Shown in pieces: positions 1-9,275 of a stretch of 44,223 bases of DNA; position 1 is the first letter of the stretch, and each line of letters begins with the position of its first letter. Location: NCBI GenBank assembly GCA_030272815.1, contig JAJSZT010000023.1, positions 1 through 44,223 of the forward strand, in the 5' to 3' direction. The translations under genes were made by a program, and so were the position numbers. Origin of the DNA: Deltaproteobacteria bacterium (GTDB lineage Bacteria; Desulfobacterota; Desulfobacteria; Desulfobacterales; ETH-SRB1). The notes under the pieces were generated by a model, which saw only the letters and a list, made by a program, of their open reading frames with translations, was not told where the DNA came from and ran no database searches.

Positions 1-1
1 C

Positions 2-235
2 CACTTCCAGCAGGTTATTTTAGATGCAGTGGAAGATATCCTGGCAAATCCTGACGCTGGTGAACTTAAAAAAGGCGACCTGGCGGGTTTTAGTGTTCAT
101 AAGTTTACGATGGGCCGCCAATTAACACTGATGGCTTATAAGGTTGAAAACGATTTCCTTGTATTGTACCAGCTTGGTCCACATGAAAACTTTTATAAAA
201 ACCTGAAAAAATATTTAAAAGGAATACGAGGCTAA
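2..235 (+). CDS. RelE/ParE-like type II toxin, 5' end outside window
   Basis: The frame is open from base 2, so the gene begins before the window; a GTG at 29 is only an internal codon. The visible 77 residues end in the pattern FTMGRQLTLMAYKV...VLYQLGPHENFYKNLKKYLK, which resembles the C-terminal strands and helix of RelE/ParE-fold toxins (mRNA interferases or gyrase poisons), where a Y/H-rich 'GPHENFY' end is common. The stop at 233-235 is 2 bases from the ATG of a small helix-turn-helix gene, the toxin-first order seen in higBA-like modules. Target and activity cannot be told from the sequence. Confidence 0.7.
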   Translation, partial: HFQQVILDAVEDILANPDAGELKKGDLAGFSVHKFTMGRQLTLMAYKVENDFLVLYQLGPHENFYKNLKKYLKGIRG

Positions 236-237
236 AA

Positions 238-570
238 ATGCTAACAGCAGAAAAAGTCATAAAGGAAATATACCTTCTTCCATTAAACGAAAGGCAAAAA
301 GTTGCGCGCCATATTATAGAGTTTGGAATAAGAGTCCCTCATCCGGATGTCCCTGAGATTTTAGACATGAAAGCATGGCAGGATGAAATTGCAAGAAAGC
401 CATTTAATCTAAAACAGGCATCGGAGTATCTCGGAGTGTCATCTGTTACCCTCAGAAGATGGGTCAAAGCAGGGCGAATATCGGCCTCTAAAATAGGCAG
501 AGCGTATACATTTGATGTGATGGATCTTAAAAATCTTAAAAAAGCCCACCTTACAAAAAGAGACCTTTGA
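238..570 (+). CDS. Helix-turn-helix (excisionase/MerR-like) protein, probable antitoxin
   Basis: A 110-residue protein. Residues 1-30 (MLTAEKVIKEIYLLPLNERQ...) form a predicted helix typical of small addiction-module proteins. Residues about 55-100 (FNLKQASEYLGVSSVTLRRW, then KAGRISASKIGRAYTF) match the HTH_17/excisionase DNA-binding fold. It follows the RelE-like gene by 2 bases, so the two are almost certainly cotranscribed. The simplest reading is an antitoxin that binds the operon promoter. It could instead be a free-standing regulator; the pairing is the main argument. Confidence 0.7.
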   Translation: MLTAEKVIKEIYLLPLNERQKVARHIIEFGIRVPHPDVPEILDMKAWQDEIARKPFNLKQASEYLGVSSVTLRRWVKAGRISASKIGRAYTFDVMDLKNLKKAHLTKRDL

Positions 571-577
571 AAAATGT

Positions 578-772
578 TTAATTTCGTTCAAGTTCAAGGA
601 AGGCATCCGCCTCAGGTGGATTAACTGCAAGAATACATTCCAATGCAACACCTGCGTGATCAATCAATTCATATAATGACCCACGCAATTGGCGACAAAA
701 CTGAATATTTTCTTGATAGTGATGGTACTGGGATGTGATCCTGTTGGGTTTTCTCTCTGATCTCTGACTCAC
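578..772 (-). CDS. Small hypothetical protein downstream of DUF2283 gene
   Basis: A 64-residue reading frame with a GTG start at 772, six bases after the stop of the DUF2283 gene and behind a weak GATGAGG ribosome-binding stretch. No domain is recognised. The segment NRITSQYHH (residues 11-19) recurs as NRVTSQYHL in a remnant on the minus strand near 42.6 kb, which argues that this is a real family and not a chance frame. Its position suggests it is a partner of the DUF2283 protein; function unknown. Confidence 0.45.
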   Translation of the reverse strand: MSQRSERKPNRITSQYHHYQENIQFCRQLRGSLYELIDHAGVALECILAVNPPEADAFLELERN

Positions 773-777
773 CTCAT

Positions 778-1029
778 CTATCTAGAACTTACATCCAAAA
801 TCGTTATTCCTACGATTTTATCACCATCTGTTCTAATCAAGATATCATCATCCCTCTCAACTGTTTTTTTTGCTCTCTGCGGCTTTCGAAAACTCAAATA
901 CAAAACATCCGACTCTTCGTCATAGTCAACCCAAATATGCTTTACCGGAAGCTTTGCAAGTTCTGATGATAGTCCCAAGCAAGAATCGATTATTCCCTTA
1001 TTTGCTGTATTTACTGCCTGCATCGCCAT
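778..1029 (-). CDS. DUF2283 domain protein
   Basis: An 83-residue protein. Residues 34-82 carry the DUF2283 signature: WVDYDEESDVLYLSF, then a central basic segment and DDDILIRTDGDKIVGITILD at the end. DUF2283 proteins are small beta-rich proteins commonly found next to DUF4258 genes in putative toxin-antitoxin loci. Here the partner on the 3' side is a 64-residue unknown. The ATG at 1029 has a purine-rich GGGGGA about 6 bases upstream. Biochemical role is unknown for the family. Confidence 0.75.
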   Translation of the reverse strand: MAMQAVNTANKGIIDSCLGLSSELAKLPVKHIWVDYDEESDVLYLSFRKPQRAKKTVERDDDILIRTDGDKIVGITILDVSSR

Positions 1030-1211
1030 ATTGTATCCCCCTTTGGTTTCTTATTCAGGAAATATGCCGTGATCACGAATCCATCTTCTTTTGAAATCTC
1101 CCTGTAAACAACCACCTGGCATTACCACTAACTCCGACAATAATATCCGGTTTTATGGACGAGCGGATGCTGATTGTCAGAGTTTTCCACATTACCTTTC
1201 TTATGGTGGTA

Positions 1212-1946
1212 TCATTTTTCGGCAATGAAAACCATTTGATGGCAATGGTGCGGATCGATTTTTTCAAGGACAGGCTGCATGAAATTTGGGAAAGGGTATA
1301 AACCGAATCCATATCCGGTCACTTTTGAAAACCCGGCCATCTTTAGATATTTTTTAAGCGCGCTGAAACTGAAAACTACCAAATGCCGATGGACCGGGGT
1401 GTCGGACTCAGGGTCCGCAACCAGGCTGTCGCTGCTGACCTTGAAAAGTTCCTCTTTCTTCAATAACGATGAAGAGTCCGGATGTGGGCCGCTGGAGGGC
1501 ATTTTGCCGAGCAGTAAAAGAAAAGCTGTGAAATAGGTGCTGATGTTCGGGGTGAGCAGCACCAGTTTGCCTTCTTTTTTAAGAGTTCGGTGGCATTCAT
1601 TGATGAAATGGCAGCCGTTCAGGAGATGCTCCAGGACGGATAGGGCAAAGACGCAGGTGAATTTGTCATCGGCAAAAGGCAGGCACCGGTTGAGGTCTCC
1701 CTGCTGTACATTTAGGCCTTTGCCCGCCGCCGCCCTGACTGACGACGAGTCCCACTCAATGCCGAAGTACCGATTTTTATCCAGGCCGATCTCCGCGGAA
1801 AGCTTCTGAAACCAAGCCCCCATGGCAGCTCCGCAGTCCAGGCAGGCGCCGCCATCGACTAAAGCGGAGCTTATTTCTGAAGCAGCCAGGGAATATGATT
1901 CTTCCATGGTTCTCTTGTACAGATTTTCCAGATAACTGTTTCGCAT
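1212..1946 (-). CDS. Class I SAM-dependent methyltransferase (type 11)
   Basis: A 244-residue protein. Motif I is LDCGAAMGAWFQKL (about residues 37-50), followed by the acidic strand end FGIEWD (motif II), LPFADDKFTCVFALSVLEHL (motif IV region) and the C-terminal LKKEGKLVLLTPN. This is the Methyltransf_11/23 layout used on small or sugar-linked substrates. It lies next to a second, different methyltransferase and in a polysaccharide block, so a glycan or lipid-carrier substrate is likely but unproven. The ATG at 1946 is 46 bases below the preceding methyltransferase stop. Confidence 0.8.
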   Translation of the reverse strand: MRNSYLENLYKRTMEESYSLAASEISSALVDGGACLDCGAAMGAWFQKLSAEIGLDKNRYFGIEWDSSSVRAAAGKGLNVQQGDLNRCLPFADDKFTCVFALSVLEHLLNGCHFINECHRTLKKEGKLVLLTPNISTYFTAFLLLLGKMPSSGPHPDSSSLLKKEELFKVSSDSLVADPESDTPVHRHLVVFSFSALKKYLKMAGFSKVTGYGFGLYPFPNFMQPVLEKIDPHHCHQMVFIAEK

Positions 1947-1992
1947 TTAAAGTTCATTCCCCTTAAATATTCGGGTTAGCTGATGGAGGGTC

Positions 1993-2694
1993 TCAGTTTT
2001 TGCGTGCTATGAATGCGAACTGACCGCAAAAAATCAATTTAAGAACGTTTATCTCCGCATGGCTTTTCCATGACAGTTTTCCAAACAGGCTTATCAGCTT
2101 GTTAAGGGGGGATTCTTTCCGCCACCAGCGGGAAAAGAATTTCGGCCGCCCCAGACCGAGTCTGATGATCAGTGTCAGAGAGTCGATCCCGGGTCTTATC
2201 TCCTCGAGATGCAGCCCGGATTCTTCCAGCAAAAGACGAAACCCGTATGGCGTATAATTCCTGACGCTGAATGAATGGTAAGGCTCCAGATGCGAAGTGG
2301 AACCGACCATAAACCCTTCTGGTTTAAGTACCCTTCGGGCCTCTTTCAACAGTTCGACCGGATGCCTGACGTGTTCAAGAACCTGATTGGAAAAGATCAG
2401 GTCAAAGGAGTTGTCGCCAAAGGGGATGTTAATCCCGTCAAAGCTATGGAATTCAGCGCCGGTCTTCGTTCGTGAGGCGACTTCCGGAGATTCCTCGATG
2501 TCAAGCCCGATCCATTGCGCACGCGGTATTATCTTCTTGAAGAAGTCAGCGGAAGTCCCGGTACCGCAACCGAGATCCAGTATCTTGTAGATGCCCGTCA
2601 TCCGGCCAGCAAGATGCTCGGCCATGGAAAATGAAGATGTCTGACGGCTGAAATCTTCCGGCACATGCCAGTCTCTGGCCAGTTTTTTCAACAT
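1993..2694 (-). CDS. Class I SAM-dependent methyltransferase (type 11)
   Basis: A 233-residue Rossmann methyltransferase: motif I ILDLGCGTGTSADF (residues 37-50), motif II WIGLDIEES, motif IV IPFGDNSFDLIFSNQVLEHV and the post-motif LKPEGFMVGSTSH. The downstream gene at 1212-1946 is another member with little visible similarity outside the motifs, so this is not a recent tandem duplicate. Both are on the minus strand, separated by 46 bases, and are probably cotranscribed. Substrate unknown; surface-glycan decoration is suggested by context. Confidence 0.8.
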   Translation of the reverse strand: MLKKLARDWHVPEDFSRQTSSFSMAEHLAGRMTGIYKILDLGCGTGTSADFFKKIIPRAQWIGLDIEESPEVASRTKTGAEFHSFDGINIPFGDNSFDLIFSNQVLEHVRHPVELLKEARRVLKPEGFMVGSTSHLEPYHSFSVRNYTPYGFRLLLEESGLHLEEIRPGIDSLTLIIRLGLGRPKFFSRWWRKESPLNKLISLFGKLSWKSHAEINVLKLIFCGQFAFIARKN

Positions 2695-2699
2695 GATAA

Positions 2700-2985
2700 T
2701 ATCGCCCCTCAGTAGTATTAAAAAAGGTTATTGTTCTGTCAGGTGTTAAAATTCAGACTGAAGGCAGGTCTGTCATTGCCCGTTCAAACAGCACTGCTTC
2801 TTTCTCCCTTCCATCCATCCATCTTCCTTCTTATAATCTATCAACGACCGGACAGAAGATTAATCTTCCGCCAGATTATGCGCTTTCTGGACTAATCAAT
2901 CAATGTCGCTCCACAACCATCGTAGAGTACGAATTTCCCATCCATCAAGTTCAGTTCGCCCGAAAAAACGGCGAAAAGTCCGCAA
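2700..2985. other. Gap without a gene
   Basis: No convincing gene. It holds a short CCATCCAT microrepeat near 2812-2822 and a perfect 14-bp palindrome GAAGATTAATCTTC at about 2853-2866. The IS4-type remnant begins immediately to the right. Confidence 0.5.
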
Positions 2986-2988
2986 AAG

Positions 2989-3380
2989 TTAGTCAGGGTT
3001 GTCCGGATTCAAAAATCTCAAATCGAGTAAAGTTTGCCGCTTAAGCAGTTTGTAAAAGAGGCCTTCATACAGGGTGTATGTCTGCTGCTCATTTACTCTT
3101 GCCAATGTCGCCCTTGAAGTTTCTTTAAGCCGAGATGATAGAATCGGTTTTATTGGGCCTTGATATTATCAGTAATATCCCGCAGGCTTTTACGACCAGA
3201 AATATGGCCAATCAACATAGCCATGAATTGATCCCATCGATTGAAGGAACGAATTTTTTGCCCCTGAGTGATGAATAACGACAAGGCAATCAAAATCATG
3301 TCTTGGAATAAACGCAGTAATTTGTGGTTAAGGATTGTGTTATCTTTTAAAACGGTACGAATCTCCTTGTTGTTATTAAC
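2989..3380 (-). pseudogene. IS4-type transposase N-terminal remnant, frameshifted
   Basis: On the minus strand two adjacent frames give pieces of an IS4-family transposase N-terminus. One reads IRSFNRWDQFMAMLIGHISG then RKSLRDITDNIKAQ and stops at 3150; the next reads FYHLGLKK and then, after another shift, ARVNEQQTYTLYEGLFYKLL up to a stop at 2989. WDQF...L..R.SLRDI followed by YHLG and ARVN is the conserved order of the N-terminal region (DUF4372) of these transposases. The DDE catalytic part is missing and no terminal repeats were found, so this is a decayed insertion sequence. Confidence 0.7.
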
Positions 3381-3507
3381 GTTTTAGCAAAACATTATAA
3401 CACAAAGAACTCCCCGAGCCTGTTTTTATAAAATTTTCTTAACTATGCTTAGAAAGCGGCCACTTTCTTAGTTTTGCTTCTTAAGCTCCAAAACATTTAA
3501 GGAAAAC

Positions 3508-4477
3508 ATAAAAATCCTGGTCTGTGGCGGTGCCGGTTATATAGGTGCCCATATGTGCAAAATACTTTCCGAAAACGGTTTCAAGGTAACAGTCTTCGAC
3601 AATCTTTCTACCGGTGTACAAGAGGCTATCCGAGGGGGTGAAGCTAATTTGTGGCGACCTACTCGACAAGACTGCAATAGACAGCTGCCTGACTCAAGAA
3701 CCATTTGATGCGGTCATGCACTTCTCTGCCCTTTCAATAATCAATGACTCTATCAACCATCCGATTAAATACTATGAAAACAATGTGACAGGCACCTTCA
3801 ATCTCTTAGACACTATGGCACGCCATGGGGTGCAGAAATTCGTCTTCTCCTCAACAGCAGCTGTTTATGGCTCGCCGAACACCACTACTATCTTAGAAGA
3901 AACAGCCGTAAACCCTACAACACCCTATGGAGCTTCAAAATGGATGGTAGAGCGCATGTTGAAGGATTTTGAAATTGCCCATAACATACGTAGCGTGGCA
4001 TTCCGCTACTTTAACGCAGACGGAGCCGACCAGTCCGGTGAAATCGTCGAGAATCATGATCCGGAAACCCACTTGATCCCCAATATTCTCAACTCTCTGA
4101 GCGGAAAAACAAATAAGAAATTAAGCTTATTCGGTAATGATTACCCAACTCCCGACGGCACATGTATCCGGGACTATATCCATGTAAACGATATATGCAA
4201 AGCGCATCTGTCAGCGCTTGATTACCTGCAAAACAATGAACATAGCGATTGCTTCAACATCGGTAACGGCACCGGTTTTTCCGTATTGGAGGTAATAACT
4301 GCAGTTGAGAAGGTTACAGTGAAAAAAGTGGAATATAATATCCAGGGAAGACGGGAGGGTGACCCGGCTATACTGGTCGCCAACAGCGACAAACTTAAAC
4401 AAAAATTAAACTGGCGGCCTGAGTTCACTGAACTTGAACAAATTATTGAGACTGCATGGAGATACCACTCCCGCTAA
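3508..4477 (+). pseudogene. galE: UDP-glucose 4-epimerase (galE), frameshifted and without a standard start
   Basis: The N-terminal NAD-binding part (KILVCGGAGYIGAHMCKILS, then FDNLSTG) lies in one frame from 3508 and the rest (KLICGDLLDKTAID... to the stop at 4477) in another. The shift falls in a G5 run near 3634-3638; four Gs would restore one frame. The expected ATG is ATA (3508-3510), although an AAGGA ribosome site sits 4 bases upstream. Downstream features are intact: SSTAAVYG, the YGASK catalytic motif, FRYFNADGAD and DGTCIRDYIHV. A second, intact galE lies at 9276-10256. Either a dying copy or a sequence error at the homopolymer; the ATA start makes decay more likely. Confidence 0.75.
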
Positions 4478-4480
4478 CCA

Positions 4481-5368
4481 TCAAACATCCATCCTGTATA
4501 TAGTCGACAGCTTGCGGAGATAACGAGCTTCACGCATAAACTCTTTATTTATTAAGCACTTGTTTTTTCGAGACCATTTAGAATTTTCAAGCGTAAATAT
4601 CGAAATACAATCTATTGCCCTCTTGCTACTACCCCAGGGAATAATCTCCTGACTAATACAATTCAACCCATTTTCCTCTGCTATTTCACGAAACTCCTTG
4701 GCCGACATACTCAAAGCTCTCATATGAGTTCTGTCAATCAGACGTAATTTGAGAATAATTTTCTTAAGTAAATCCAAAAAGTTCATGGAGTTGTTTTCTT
4801 TCTTCTGCTGTTCAACCGTAGTATCCAAGTCAGAAGCAATGGAACCACGAGGTTTAAAAAATGACTCTAACTCTCGAAAATACTTGAAATATTTATATTG
4901 GCCTAGGTTCGAATGGTGAATTATCCCTACCCCGTTCTTCGTTAATTTCTTTGATATTTGGCCTAAATAACCACTCATAACGTCAATTTCAGCATGAACA
5001 AGGGAATCAAAGCTAAAAACTACATCAAGTGAATTATCATCTATCCTTTCTAAAGAAAATCCATCATTCGCATAATATTCAATATGCTCATACGATTTAA
5101 ATCTTTCACGACAAGCTTCGATGCATGACTCGGATATATCCACAAGAACCAATTTCGCACATTGCTCTGCTAAATATTTGGTCCACCGTCCATATCCGGG
5201 ACCAATCTCTAATATTGAACCGGCAGGCAAAAACTTATGTATACGAGGCAACAAAGAACCATACCACTGGGATTCAGAACCACCCCAATCTCCTGACCAC
5301 TCGTCACCAGCCTGGTTCCATGAATATGTTTTATCCCAAACCTTTTTATTCCATTCAACTGTCGGCAT
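4481..5368 (-). CDS. SAM-dependent methyltransferase
   Basis: A 295-residue protein that converges on the broken galE with a 3-base gap. Motif I is ILEIGPGYGRWTKYL (about residues 52-66), then LVLVDISESCIEACRERF, the NDGFSLERIDDNSLDVVFSF motif IV region, and a histidine-rich GVGIIHHSN segment. The N-terminus WNKKVWDKTYSW...DEWSGDWGGSESQW is typical of methyltransferases of glycan clusters. The C-terminal 100 residues are basic and not recognised. It lies between polysaccharide genes; probable sugar or glycan O-methyltransferase. Confidence 0.7.
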   Translation of the reverse strand: MPTVEWNKKVWDKTYSWNQAGDEWSGDWGGSESQWYGSLLPRIHKFLPAGSILEIGPGYGRWTKYLAEQCAKLVLVDISESCIEACRERFKSYEHIEYYANDGFSLERIDDNSLDVVFSFDSLVHAEIDVMSGYLGQISKKLTKNGVGIIHHSNLGQYKYFKYFRELESFFKPRGSIASDLDTTVEQQKKENNSMNFLDLLKKIILKLRLIDRTHMRALSMSAKEFREIAEENGLNCISQEIIPWGSSKRAIDCISIFTLENSKWSRKNKCLINKEFMREARYLRKLSTIYRMDV

Positions 5369-5395
5369 ATTTTTGTTCCTAATAAAGCTTTAAAA

Positions 5396-6379
5396 TTAAC
5401 CTGCTACCTCATTAAATAATTCCTGGTAATTATCGACCATCCGAGAAAGAGAAAAATACCTTTCTGCCCTTTCCCGGTTATATTCACCCATTTCACGACG
5501 CATCTGCTCAGAGTCCGCTATCAAATTTATCTTGGCGACAAAATCTTGAATATTACCCAATTCACACAAAAAACCTCCCTCACCGTCTGTTATCAGCTCA
5601 GGCAAAGAAGAACAGTTTGTGGAAACTACAGGTAAACCGGAAGCCATCGCCTCCATAATCACGAGAGGCAACCCCTCACGGACCGTTGGCAGCAATAGGA
5701 TATCCGCCTGTCTATAAACTTCCGGCATCTTCGCGTGATCTATGGAGCCAAGATCAATTAACCGTTCAGAAGTAAAATTATGAGGTCTTCCCCGCAACCC
5801 CCTGGCATATTGAATGACAATACCTTTATTTAACCGACGGTCAATTTCAGGCAGAAGATCGGCCCCTTTACGGCGAGTCAAATTACCAGCGAACAGAACC
5901 TTGATCGAGGTATTGCTCTTCCTTCTCACCGGAGAGAATCTTTTAAGGTCAACCCCGTTATAAATTACCCTGATCTCTTTCCGGTAGCCCAACTCTTCAC
6001 GCACCAAATTGGCTGTAAAATTGCTGACGCTGGTCACCATGTCCGCTCTTTCAAGAGCTTTACGGATGAAATAACGCAAATCAGTCCGGTAATGGATACG
6101 TTGAAATAACGAGCTATAGGATTGCATAAACCGATCAAGCATAAAATTGTGAAAGGTAACAACCAAAGGAGTATCCCGTTGTTCAAAAAGATATCCATAA
6201 TCAGGCGTAGTATGGACAATATCCGCCGTATCTAATCTGCAGATAAATGTCATAAGAAAGGGGCAAAACTCAAAACGCGGGCTATACCCTTTAACCTGAT
6301 AGCCCGGCAACCGACTCTCAAGTACCTTATGAACAACATAAGCGCCATTTCCATATGTCATTGGGCTGACAATTTTCAT
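5396..6379 (-). CDS. Glycosyltransferase family 4 (GT-B fold)
   Basis: From the ATG at 6379 (MKIVSPMTYGNGAYVVHKVL) the protein has about 327 residues; a start 15 bases upstream is possible. The start overlaps the upstream gene's stop as ATGA. The N-terminal half has the acceptor-domain histidine VVTFHNFM and VTSVSNFTANLV; the C-terminal half has KVLFAGNLTRRKGADLL and the nucleotide-sugar binding signature EGLPLVIMEAMASGLPVVST, with the EX7E pair typical of retaining GT4 enzymes. It should transfer a sugar from a nucleotide donor to a lipid-linked glycan on the cytoplasmic face. Donor and acceptor are unknown. Confidence 0.85.
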   Translation of the reverse strand: MKIVSPMTYGNGAYVVHKVLESRLPGYQVKGYSPRFEFCPFLMTFICRLDTADIVHTTPDYGYLFEQRDTPLVVTFHNFMLDRFMQSYSSLFQRIHYRTDLRYFIRKALERADMVTSVSNFTANLVREELGYRKEIRVIYNGVDLKRFSPVRRKSNTSIKVLFAGNLTRRKGADLLPEIDRRLNKGIVIQYARGLRGRPHNFTSERLIDLGSIDHAKMPEVYRQADILLLPTVREGLPLVIMEAMASGLPVVSTNCSSLPELITDGEGGFLCELGNIQDFVAKINLIADSEQMRREMGEYNRERAERYFSLSRMVDNYQELFNEVAG

Positions 6380-7125
6380 GATAAGGATTTGCAATATCGA
6401 TAAAATTTATAAACCAGACTATACATATAATATAAAGGCCGCTGCCAGATTAACGGGCAGTTTTTTATATGCACAAGATGTTCTTCCCTGAACCGCTCAC
6501 GCAGACTAGGCCAATCGAGCTGTGAACTTACCCCGCACAACCTCATTACGGACAGGGGTAAATCAATTTTCTTTGTTTTCACCCTAGCCCGATATGCCCG
6601 CAGGAAAAAATCATAATCCATTGCTATCCGAAAACCAGTATCAAAATCACCGATTCTCTCAAAAAGAGTCCTGGCACAGATTACGCTCTGGTGGAAGACA
6701 CCGGTCTTCAGGTTCAGCCACCAGTTGAATCCCCGTGGTTTGGCTAACCGTTTCTCACCATTGTTTGACAGAGAGATACTAAAGAAAAACACCTCATAAC
6801 CGTTTGTGAGGTGAGATGCGGCTACGGACAAAACATTATCATCAACAAAATAGTCGTCCGAATGTAAGAATATAACAAAATCACCCATGGCCAGAGCAAG
6901 ACCTTTGTTCATAGCATCGGCAATGCCATTATCCGGCTCGGATACCCATTTGTCGATTTTGTCCTCATATTTTTTGATGATACTAAGAGTGGAATCTGTT
7001 GATGCTCCATCAATTATTATATATTCTTTGCATTGATAGGTTTGATTAATAATACTCTGAATTGTTTGCTCTAAGTATAGTTCAGAATTATATGTAATTG
7101 TAATAATAGAAACTTTAGGATACAT
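6376..7125 (-). CDS. Glycosyltransferase family 2 (GT-A fold)
   Basis: I place the start at the ATG at 7125, giving MYPKVSIITITYNSELYLEQ, the usual GT2 N-terminus; upstream in-frame codons overlap the previous gene's coding end. Motifs: YIIIDGASTDSTLSII, then DNGIADAMNKGL and FLHSDDYFVDD (the DXD-like metal site), then GVFHQSVICARTLFERIGDFD and AMDYDFFLRAYRA. About 249 residues, with no membrane segment. The 4-base overlap with the next GT4 gene and 10-base gap from the previous GT4 gene show a tight operon. Confidence 0.85.
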   Translation of the reverse strand: MYPKVSIITITYNSELYLEQTIQSIINQTYQCKEYIIIDGASTDSTLSIIKKYEDKIDKWVSEPDNGIADAMNKGLALAMGDFVIFLHSDDYFVDDNVLSVAASHLTNGYEVFFFSISLSNNGEKRLAKPRGFNWWLNLKTGVFHQSVICARTLFERIGDFDTGFRIAMDYDFFLRAYRARVKTKKIDLPLSVMRLCGVSSQLDWPSLRERFREEHLVHIKNCPLIWQRPLYYMYSLVYKFYRYCKSLS

Positions 7126-7135
7126 GCTATTATTT

Positions 7136-8380
7136 TTATTTGCCGAGCAAATCTTCATAAAGCTTTGTATATCGCTTGGCAATACGTTCTTCAGAAAATT
7201 CTTTTTCCGCCTTTGCTCTAGCAGATAAGGATAGGTCGTATGATCTTGTTTTATCTTCTAATACCCAATTAATACCATTTGCAAGATCCTCAGTTTCAAA
7301 AGATTTTGCCAAATATCCATTAATTTTATGTTCAATCATATCCGGCATCCCGCCTATATCAAAAGCCACACAAGGTGTACCACACGAGAGTGCTTCCATT
7401 ACTGTCAAAGGCAAGTTGTCTTCTATTGATGGTGCAGCAAATACATCGCAAGCGGTGAAAAGAAGTGAGATAGAAATATCATCATATAATGTACCAAAAT
7501 AATGTTTTTTGAGGCCTAAACCTTGAGACGATTTAGGTCCAGAACTTCCAAAAATTACTATTTCGGCTAATTCCTGATTTTTTTTATACAGATATTGTAG
7601 AGCTTCTTGGAGAAATCCGAACCCTTTTCGCGGGTCTGATGTAGCAGACATTGCACCAAATAAAATTAATTTTTTTTCTTTTGGCAAACCAAGAAGTTTC
7701 CTCGCATGAATTTTATCTGTGGGAGCAAATCTGTCCAAGTCTATACAATAAGGAATAACTTCGATTGGATAATTTTTAAAAAGAGAACTTCTTTTAGCAC
7801 AGGAAGCTAACCATCTACTAGGTGAAACAACGGTAAGATTGAGCTTTTCCCAAGCTCTTTGTTTACGCTTCCAAATACTATGCGATAGATCATTCATTTT
7901 ATTGCTTTTAAGTTGTGGGCAGCCCCCACATTCATTAAAGTATTTTTCACAATTACCACTATAATGACAACCACCTGTAAATGGCCACATGTCATGCAGG
8001 GTCCACACGATAGGTATTTTTAAATTTGATAGCGATTCAATACGAATAAAACCTCCACTTATCCAGTTTAGATTTATTATGTCAGGCTCCTCAGCCAATA
8101 TTCTTTTAAGGGTCTTATTGGGCCACCATGCTGATGAAAACACTCCAAACATTCGTGATTTATAGAATCTAACGGGAATTTGATCAAATTCAGGATGCAA
8201 TACATTGATGCCCTTTTGTAGCTTTGTGATTGGGCCTTTTACATACTGATTGTCAGATTTTTTTTCTTGAACAAGCATATTGCAATCTATGCGGCTCTTT
8301 TGCAAAGCCTTCAAATGTCTAAAAGCAGCTTTTGCGGCCCCGCCATTAAGATCAGATGTACTTAGTGAAACAATTTTCAT
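7136..8380 (-). CDS. Glycosyltransferase family 4, WcaC-like
   Basis: A 414-residue GT-B protein. It opens with MKIVSLSTSDLNGGAAKAAF and has the motif WTLHDMWPFTGGCHYSGNC followed by C..C pairs (CEKYFNECGGCPQL), a cysteine-rich signature of WcaC/colanic-acid-type GT4 enzymes. The C-terminal donor-binding site is EDNLPLTVMEALSCGTPCVA with GGMPDMI. The cysteines may bind metal or stabilise the acceptor domain (inference). It is the first of three glycosyltransferase genes in a compact minus-strand run. Confidence 0.85.
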   Translation of the reverse strand: MKIVSLSTSDLNGGAAKAAFRHLKALQKSRIDCNMLVQEKKSDNQYVKGPITKLQKGINVLHPEFDQIPVRFYKSRMFGVFSSAWWPNKTLKRILAEEPDIINLNWISGGFIRIESLSNLKIPIVWTLHDMWPFTGGCHYSGNCEKYFNECGGCPQLKSNKMNDLSHSIWKRKQRAWEKLNLTVVSPSRWLASCAKRSSLFKNYPIEVIPYCIDLDRFAPTDKIHARKLLGLPKEKKLILFGAMSATSDPRKGFGFLQEALQYLYKKNQELAEIVIFGSSGPKSSQGLGLKKHYFGTLYDDISISLLFTACDVFAAPSIEDNLPLTVMEALSCGTPCVAFDIGGMPDMIEHKINGYLAKSFETEDLANGINWVLEDKTRSYDLSLSARAKAEKEFSEERIAKRYTKLYEDLLGK

Positions 8381-8484
8381 TAAAATGTCTAAGCTATAAT
8401 AGATTGTCGATGCAAATTTACTTTTTTATAAAGTTATATGCCAATTATCATTCTAATTTTAAATAGTAAATATAGAAAACGTTA

Positions 8485-9207
8485 TTATAGTTTTTGAGCA
8501 ACTATTACATTATTGTTATAGAAATTTCGATTATCAGGTAATATTTTCGATAAAATTATTCCAAGTAAGTTGAAAGGAAAAATAAATATAACAGTGAGAA
8601 GCAAATTTAATAATGGTTTGGATGGTAAAACATATTGGTACAAATATGCATTCCACATCTGGAAGACGGTCTCAACATAATTAGTTGTTTTTTCCGATTT
8701 GATTAATTTAAAACCATGTTTTTCCAAGAGGTGCTTGATCCCGAATGATGTGTATCTACCAAAGTCATATGGGATTTCGTGTTCATCCCAAACAAATGGC
8801 ACGGTAGCAAGCAGCATTCCATCAGGTTTTAAAACCCTGTTTAATTCTATAAGAATGTCTTCAATATTGAAGACATGTTCAAATACTTCAGAAGAGAATA
8901 TTGAGTTAAAATAATTGTCATCAAATGGAATCTTTTCTCCGTCATAATAGACATCAATTTGTTCGCTCTTGTGAGTATGCCCACTTTCTTGAATATATAG
9001 GCCAATATATTCGGAGACATTAAATAACTTTTTATAAGGTTTGCTGCCACATCCAAAGTCAAGCATAACACCTTTCATGTGCTGAGAATATGAACTTATG
9101 CCACGCAGTAAACCTTTTCGTAGAAAATATAAGGGATTAATAAAGAGTGATAAGAATGAAGGATGAAATAACTCATCAAGGTAGATTTGTTTAAGCTTTT
9201 TAAACAT
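8485..9207 (-). CDS. SAM-dependent methyltransferase with hydrophobic C-terminus
   Basis: A 240-residue protein: motif I is VMLDFGCGSKPYKKLF, then YIGLYIQES, IPFDDNYFNSIFSSEVFEHV and LKPDGMLLATVPFVWDEHE. This YDFGRYT/F-type family is common in lipopolysaccharide clusters. Residues about 195-225 (LLNLLLTVIFIFPFNLLGII) are strongly hydrophobic and probably anchor or dock it to the membrane. A 104-base AT-rich gap separates it from the next gene (GT4), so transcription may restart there, but I see no clear promoter. Confidence 0.75.
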   Translation of the reverse strand: MFKKLKQIYLDELFHPSFLSLFINPLYFLRKGLLRGISSYSQHMKGVMLDFGCGSKPYKKLFNVSEYIGLYIQESGHTHKSEQIDVYYDGEKIPFDDNYFNSIFSSEVFEHVFNIEDILIELNRVLKPDGMLLATVPFVWDEHEIPYDFGRYTSFGIKHLLEKHGFKLIKSEKTTNYVETVFQMWNAYLYQYVLPSKPLLNLLLTVIFIFPFNLLGIILSKILPDNRNFYNNNVIVAQKL

Positions 9208-9275
9208 GTTGTTTCTTTATCAATATATTGAAGAACATAGAGCAATCAGCCTGCATCTTATCTTATAACATTGAA

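Noticed and set aside
1073-1312. Minus-strand 79-residue frame past the methyltransferase end
   Set aside because: Its first half is the out-of-frame shadow of the methyltransferase; the second half (KPDIIVGVSGNARWLF) looks protein-like but has no start and no recognised family.
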